This document shows, one piece after another, positions 6,541-7,704 of a stretch of 7,704 bases of DNA. Location: contig JAKSDL010000063.1 of NCBI GenBank assembly GCA_022360105.1, positions 1-7,704 on the forward strand, in the 5' to 3' direction. Source of the stretch: Pseudomonadota bacterium. GTDB lineage: Bacteria; SAR324; XYD2-FULL-50-16; JAHJRI01. Within the stretch, counting starts at the first letter, position 1, and each line of letters opens with the position of its first letter. Both the position numbers and the translations under genes were made by a program. The notes beneath the pieces are model-generated. The model did no database searches. It was not told the origin of the DNA and saw only the letters and a program-made list of their open reading frames with translations.

Positions 6541-6638
6541 AATTTAATGATAAGATATCGTCAATCCTTCGAATTGTCAAGCAGAATACACTTTTTTAAA
6601 ATATTGTTATTTAATAATATTTTTGTTTTTTCAATACC

Positions 6639-6680
6639 AACTATTCTATCTACCCACTTAACCGGGTAGTTGGAATAGTT
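6639..6680. repeat. 42-nt near-perfect palindrome upstream of creD
   Basis: AACTATTC (6639-6646) pairs with GAATAGTT (6673-6680), and CTACCC (6650-6655) pairs with GGGTAG (6664-6669). The three-base steps between them also allow an A-T and a G-T pair, leaving one mismatch in 17 pairs. The loop is ACTTAACC. There is no T run after it and no upstream gene to terminate, so an operator, recombination site or small mobile repeat is more likely than a terminator. Confidence 0.6.
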
Positions 6681-6775
6681 CGGAAGTTTTCAAAATTTTC
6701 AGCTTTTCCTGCAAGATTTCTGCACATTTTTCCTGCAAAATCTCGGTATATTCCACATCACCCGTGCCTATCGGT

Positions 6776-6805
6776 TTGGTATTCTCTTGGTGAAAACCGG
6801 ATAAT
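6776..6805 (+). promoter_or_regulatory. Probable creD promoter
   Basis: TTGGTA (6776-6781) and GATAAT (6800-6805) with an 18-base spacer form a reasonable sigma70-type promoter, 31 bases before the creD start codon. A CGGTTT/AAACCG inverted repeat (6772-6777, 6794-6799) overlaps it. Confidence 0.4.
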
Positions 6806-6836
6806 TCTCAAATAGATATCAAACCAAGGAGACAAG

Positions 6837-7463
6837 ATGCTGGATAAAATCAAAAGTAAAATACCCCAGAGCAAGGAATCTCCAGCGCTTAAAATGATTA
6901 TTGTCGGAATGTTAACGCTGTTGATGATGATCCCGATGGGAATGATCGAGTCTGTCATCACAGAACGACATTACAGACTCAGTGACACCCAAAGGGAAAT
7001 AAGTAATAACTGGGGGGCAGCCCTTTTGACGATCCGCTCCGTTAAATACGCCATTCTTTATATTGTATTAACATTCACGGCATTCTTCATGTTTGAAACC
7101 TTGGGCAAGCTCCGGATTCATCCTCTGCAGTATCTGCTGATCGGACTGTCTATTTGTTTATTTTACCTGAATTTGCTATCTATTTCGGAACACATAAGCT
7201 TCAATAAGGCATATGTAATAGCTACCATGGGGATTGTAGGGCTTGTCTTTGGTTACAGTATAGCGGTTTTGAGAAGTAGACCCAAGGCAACTAATATTGC
7301 CGGAATTCTGACTACTTTGTATGGATTCCTTTTCATTCTTTTAAAATCGGAAACCTACTCACTATTAATAGGCACAATCGGTCTTTTTGCAATCCTGGCA
7401 ACCATCATGTACATCACCCGCAAGTTGGATTGGTATAATACGGCAGCCCAGGATAAAGTCTGA
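6837..7463 (+). CDS. creD: CreD family inner-membrane protein lacking the large periplasmic domain
   Basis: The 208-residue product starts at an ATG preceded by AAGGAG (6826-6831, five bases away). Residues 17-61 match the CreD N-terminus: membrane segment KMIIVGMLTLLMMIPMGMIESVI, then the juxtamembrane ITERHYRLSDTQREISNNWG. From about 62 to 201 it matches the CreD C-terminal membrane block: IRSVKYAILYIVLTFTAFFMFETL, LRIHPLQYLLIGLSICLFYLNLLSISEH, and the final TRKLDWYN. Segments are predicted near 19-39, 70-89, 97-117, 124-145, 152-170 and 173-194, six in all as in full CreD. Full-length CreD is about 450 residues; the missing 240 or so are the periplasmic domain between segments 1 and 2. The join near residues 60-66 is in frame, with no sign of decay on either side. 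CreD belongs to the CreBC regulon in enterobacteria and is linked to envelope integrity and beta-lactam response; its biochemistry is unknown. Here it stands alone, divergent from an ArsR-type operon. Confidence 0.85.
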   Translation: MLDKIKSKIPQSKESPALKMIIVGMLTLLMMIPMGMIESVITERHYRLSDTQREISNNWGAALLTIRSVKYAILYIVLTFTAFFMFETLGKLRIHPLQYLLIGLSICLFYLNLLSISEHISFNKAYVIATMGIVGLVFGYSIAVLRSRPKATNIAGILTTLYGFLFILLKSETYSLLIGTIGLFAILATIMYITRKLDWYNTAAQDKV

Positions 7464-7490
7464 TATCGATTACAATATTTGTTATGTGCC

Positions 7491-7503
7491 GTTCCTACGG
7501 AAC
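7491..7503. repeat. Short palindrome GTTCC-TAC-GGAAC
   Basis: Five-base perfect arms with a three-base loop, first of three closely spaced palindromes after creD. Short palindromes of this look are often multicopy intergenic repeats in FCB-type genomes, as far as I recall; copy number cannot be judged here. Confidence 0.45.
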
Positions 7504-7530
7504 TCTTGTGTACATGGCAAATTCCGCATC

Positions 7531-7550
7531 CCAGCGGTTAAAACCGCTGG
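7531..7550. repeat. 20-nt palindrome CCAGCGGTT-AA-AACCGCTGG
   Basis: Nine-base perfect arms around AA form a strong hairpin on either strand. It sits between the GTTCC palindrome and the GCCCC hairpin and resembles REP-type elements. The motif is probably dispersed through the genome, which one window cannot show. Confidence 0.55.
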
Positions 7551-7562
7551 CTACTATATGAC

Positions 7563-7579
7563 GCCCCTAAGGGGCTTTT
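7563..7579 (+). terminator. creD: Terminator-like hairpin GCCCC-TAA-GGGGC followed by TTTT
   Basis: A GC-rich five-base stem with a three-base loop runs directly into four Ts, 100 bases after the creD stop. It could end creD transcription. It may equally be the third unit of a repeat cluster, since it is spaced like the two palindromes before it. Confidence 0.45.
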
Positions 7580-7629
7580 GGCAAATCAGATCAATCCATC
7601 CCGGAGGAATGGTTAATAGCAACTAGCGG

Positions 7630-7704
7630 TTATTGTGCAGAATTGTATCCCAGATTGTATGCAATTCCGGTAATAATAACAGGCGAATTATCAAGCATTG
7701 TTAG
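7630..7704 (-). CDS. Possible C-terminal end of a minus-strand gene entering from the right edge
   Basis: The minus-strand frame is open from the right edge to a TAA at 7632-7630, giving 24 residues ending in TGIAYNLGYNSAQ. The three preceding bases positions and codon choice look normal, and a repeat cluster between two convergent genes would be a usual arrangement. The stretch is too short to identify and could be chance. Confidence 0.22.
   Translation of the reverse strand, partial: LTMLDNSPVIITGIAYNLGYNSAQ

Larger units (their letters stand above)
6435..6836. other. 402-base divergent intergenic region between the arsR-type operon and creD
   Basis: Besides the minus-strand promoter and operator this region holds three ACCGGGTW boxes (6495-6502; 6527-6534 on the minus strand; 6661-6668), an 18-nt imperfect palindrome (6523-6540), a very AT-rich stem AAAATATT/AATATTTT (6598-6623), a 42-nt palindrome (6639-6680), and three TT(T/C)CTGCA copies (6706-6737). 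A likely creD promoter lies near 6776-6805. No credible gene is seen on either strand. Confidence 0.7.

Noticed and set aside
6598..6623. AT-rich stem AAAATATT/AATATTTT as a terminator or replication origin
   Set aside because: Low-complexity AT sequence gives such stems by chance; there are no DnaA boxes or iterons and no gene to terminate.
7387..7626. Plus-strand frame of 79 codons at the end of creD
   Set aside because: Its start is inside creD in another frame, and it runs through the palindromic repeat cluster.
7604..7626. Tiny frame starting with an ATG after GGAGGA near the right end
   Set aside because: The ribosome binding site touches the ATG, and the frame stops after five codons.

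Overview
The window is bacterial DNA of moderate AT richness. It carries six recognisable genes, one well-supported small gene, and several structured intergenic regions. Most genes have good Shine-Dalgarno sequences, and one clear sigma70-type promoter is visible. The gene mix (ChaN-like lipoprotein, CreD family protein, DCC/DUF393 protein, KamA family radical SAM enzyme) and the palindromic intergenic repeats would suit a member of the FCB group such as Balneolota, Ignavibacteriota or Calditrichota. That placement is a guess from memory; the sequence does not prove it.

Left part (1-2193). The minus strand carries most of an M20-family carbamoylase/allantoate amidohydrolase, from its start at 1182 to the left edge. 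A 585-base gap with dyads, a short tandem repeat and two overlapping short minus-strand frames separates it from a plus-strand DCC-family (DUF393) thiol-oxidoreductase-like gene. That gene most likely starts at a GTG at 1768.

Middle part (2194-5081). A KamA-type aminomutase (2336-3727) has a strong ribosome binding site and two dyads just upstream. A gap with a nested stem-loop and an apparently degenerate minus-strand reading frame follows. Next comes a lipoprotein of the ChaN haem-binding family (3995-5059), which converges on the following operon with only 22 bases between them.

Right part (5082-7704). A minus-strand two-gene operon encodes a 69-residue protein of unknown function and a 374-residue regulator with a C-terminal ArsR-type winged helix. 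Its promoter has an 8-bp-arm inverted repeat sitting between and touching the -35 and -10 hexamers, so autoregulation is likely. A 402-base divergent intergenic region holds a large imperfect palindrome, three ACCGGGTW boxes and a run of TTCCTGCA-like repeats. It leads to a plus-strand gene for an unusual CreD: the first membrane segment and the C-terminal five-segment membrane block are joined directly, and the large periplasmic domain is missing. Three short palindromes, one of them terminator-like, follow creD. A minus-strand frame that is open to the right edge may be the tail of another gene.

No RNA gene, CRISPR array, insertion sequence or complete mobile element was seen. The strongest candidates for something new are the miniature CreD and the ArsR/69-residue pair with its structured divergent promoter region.
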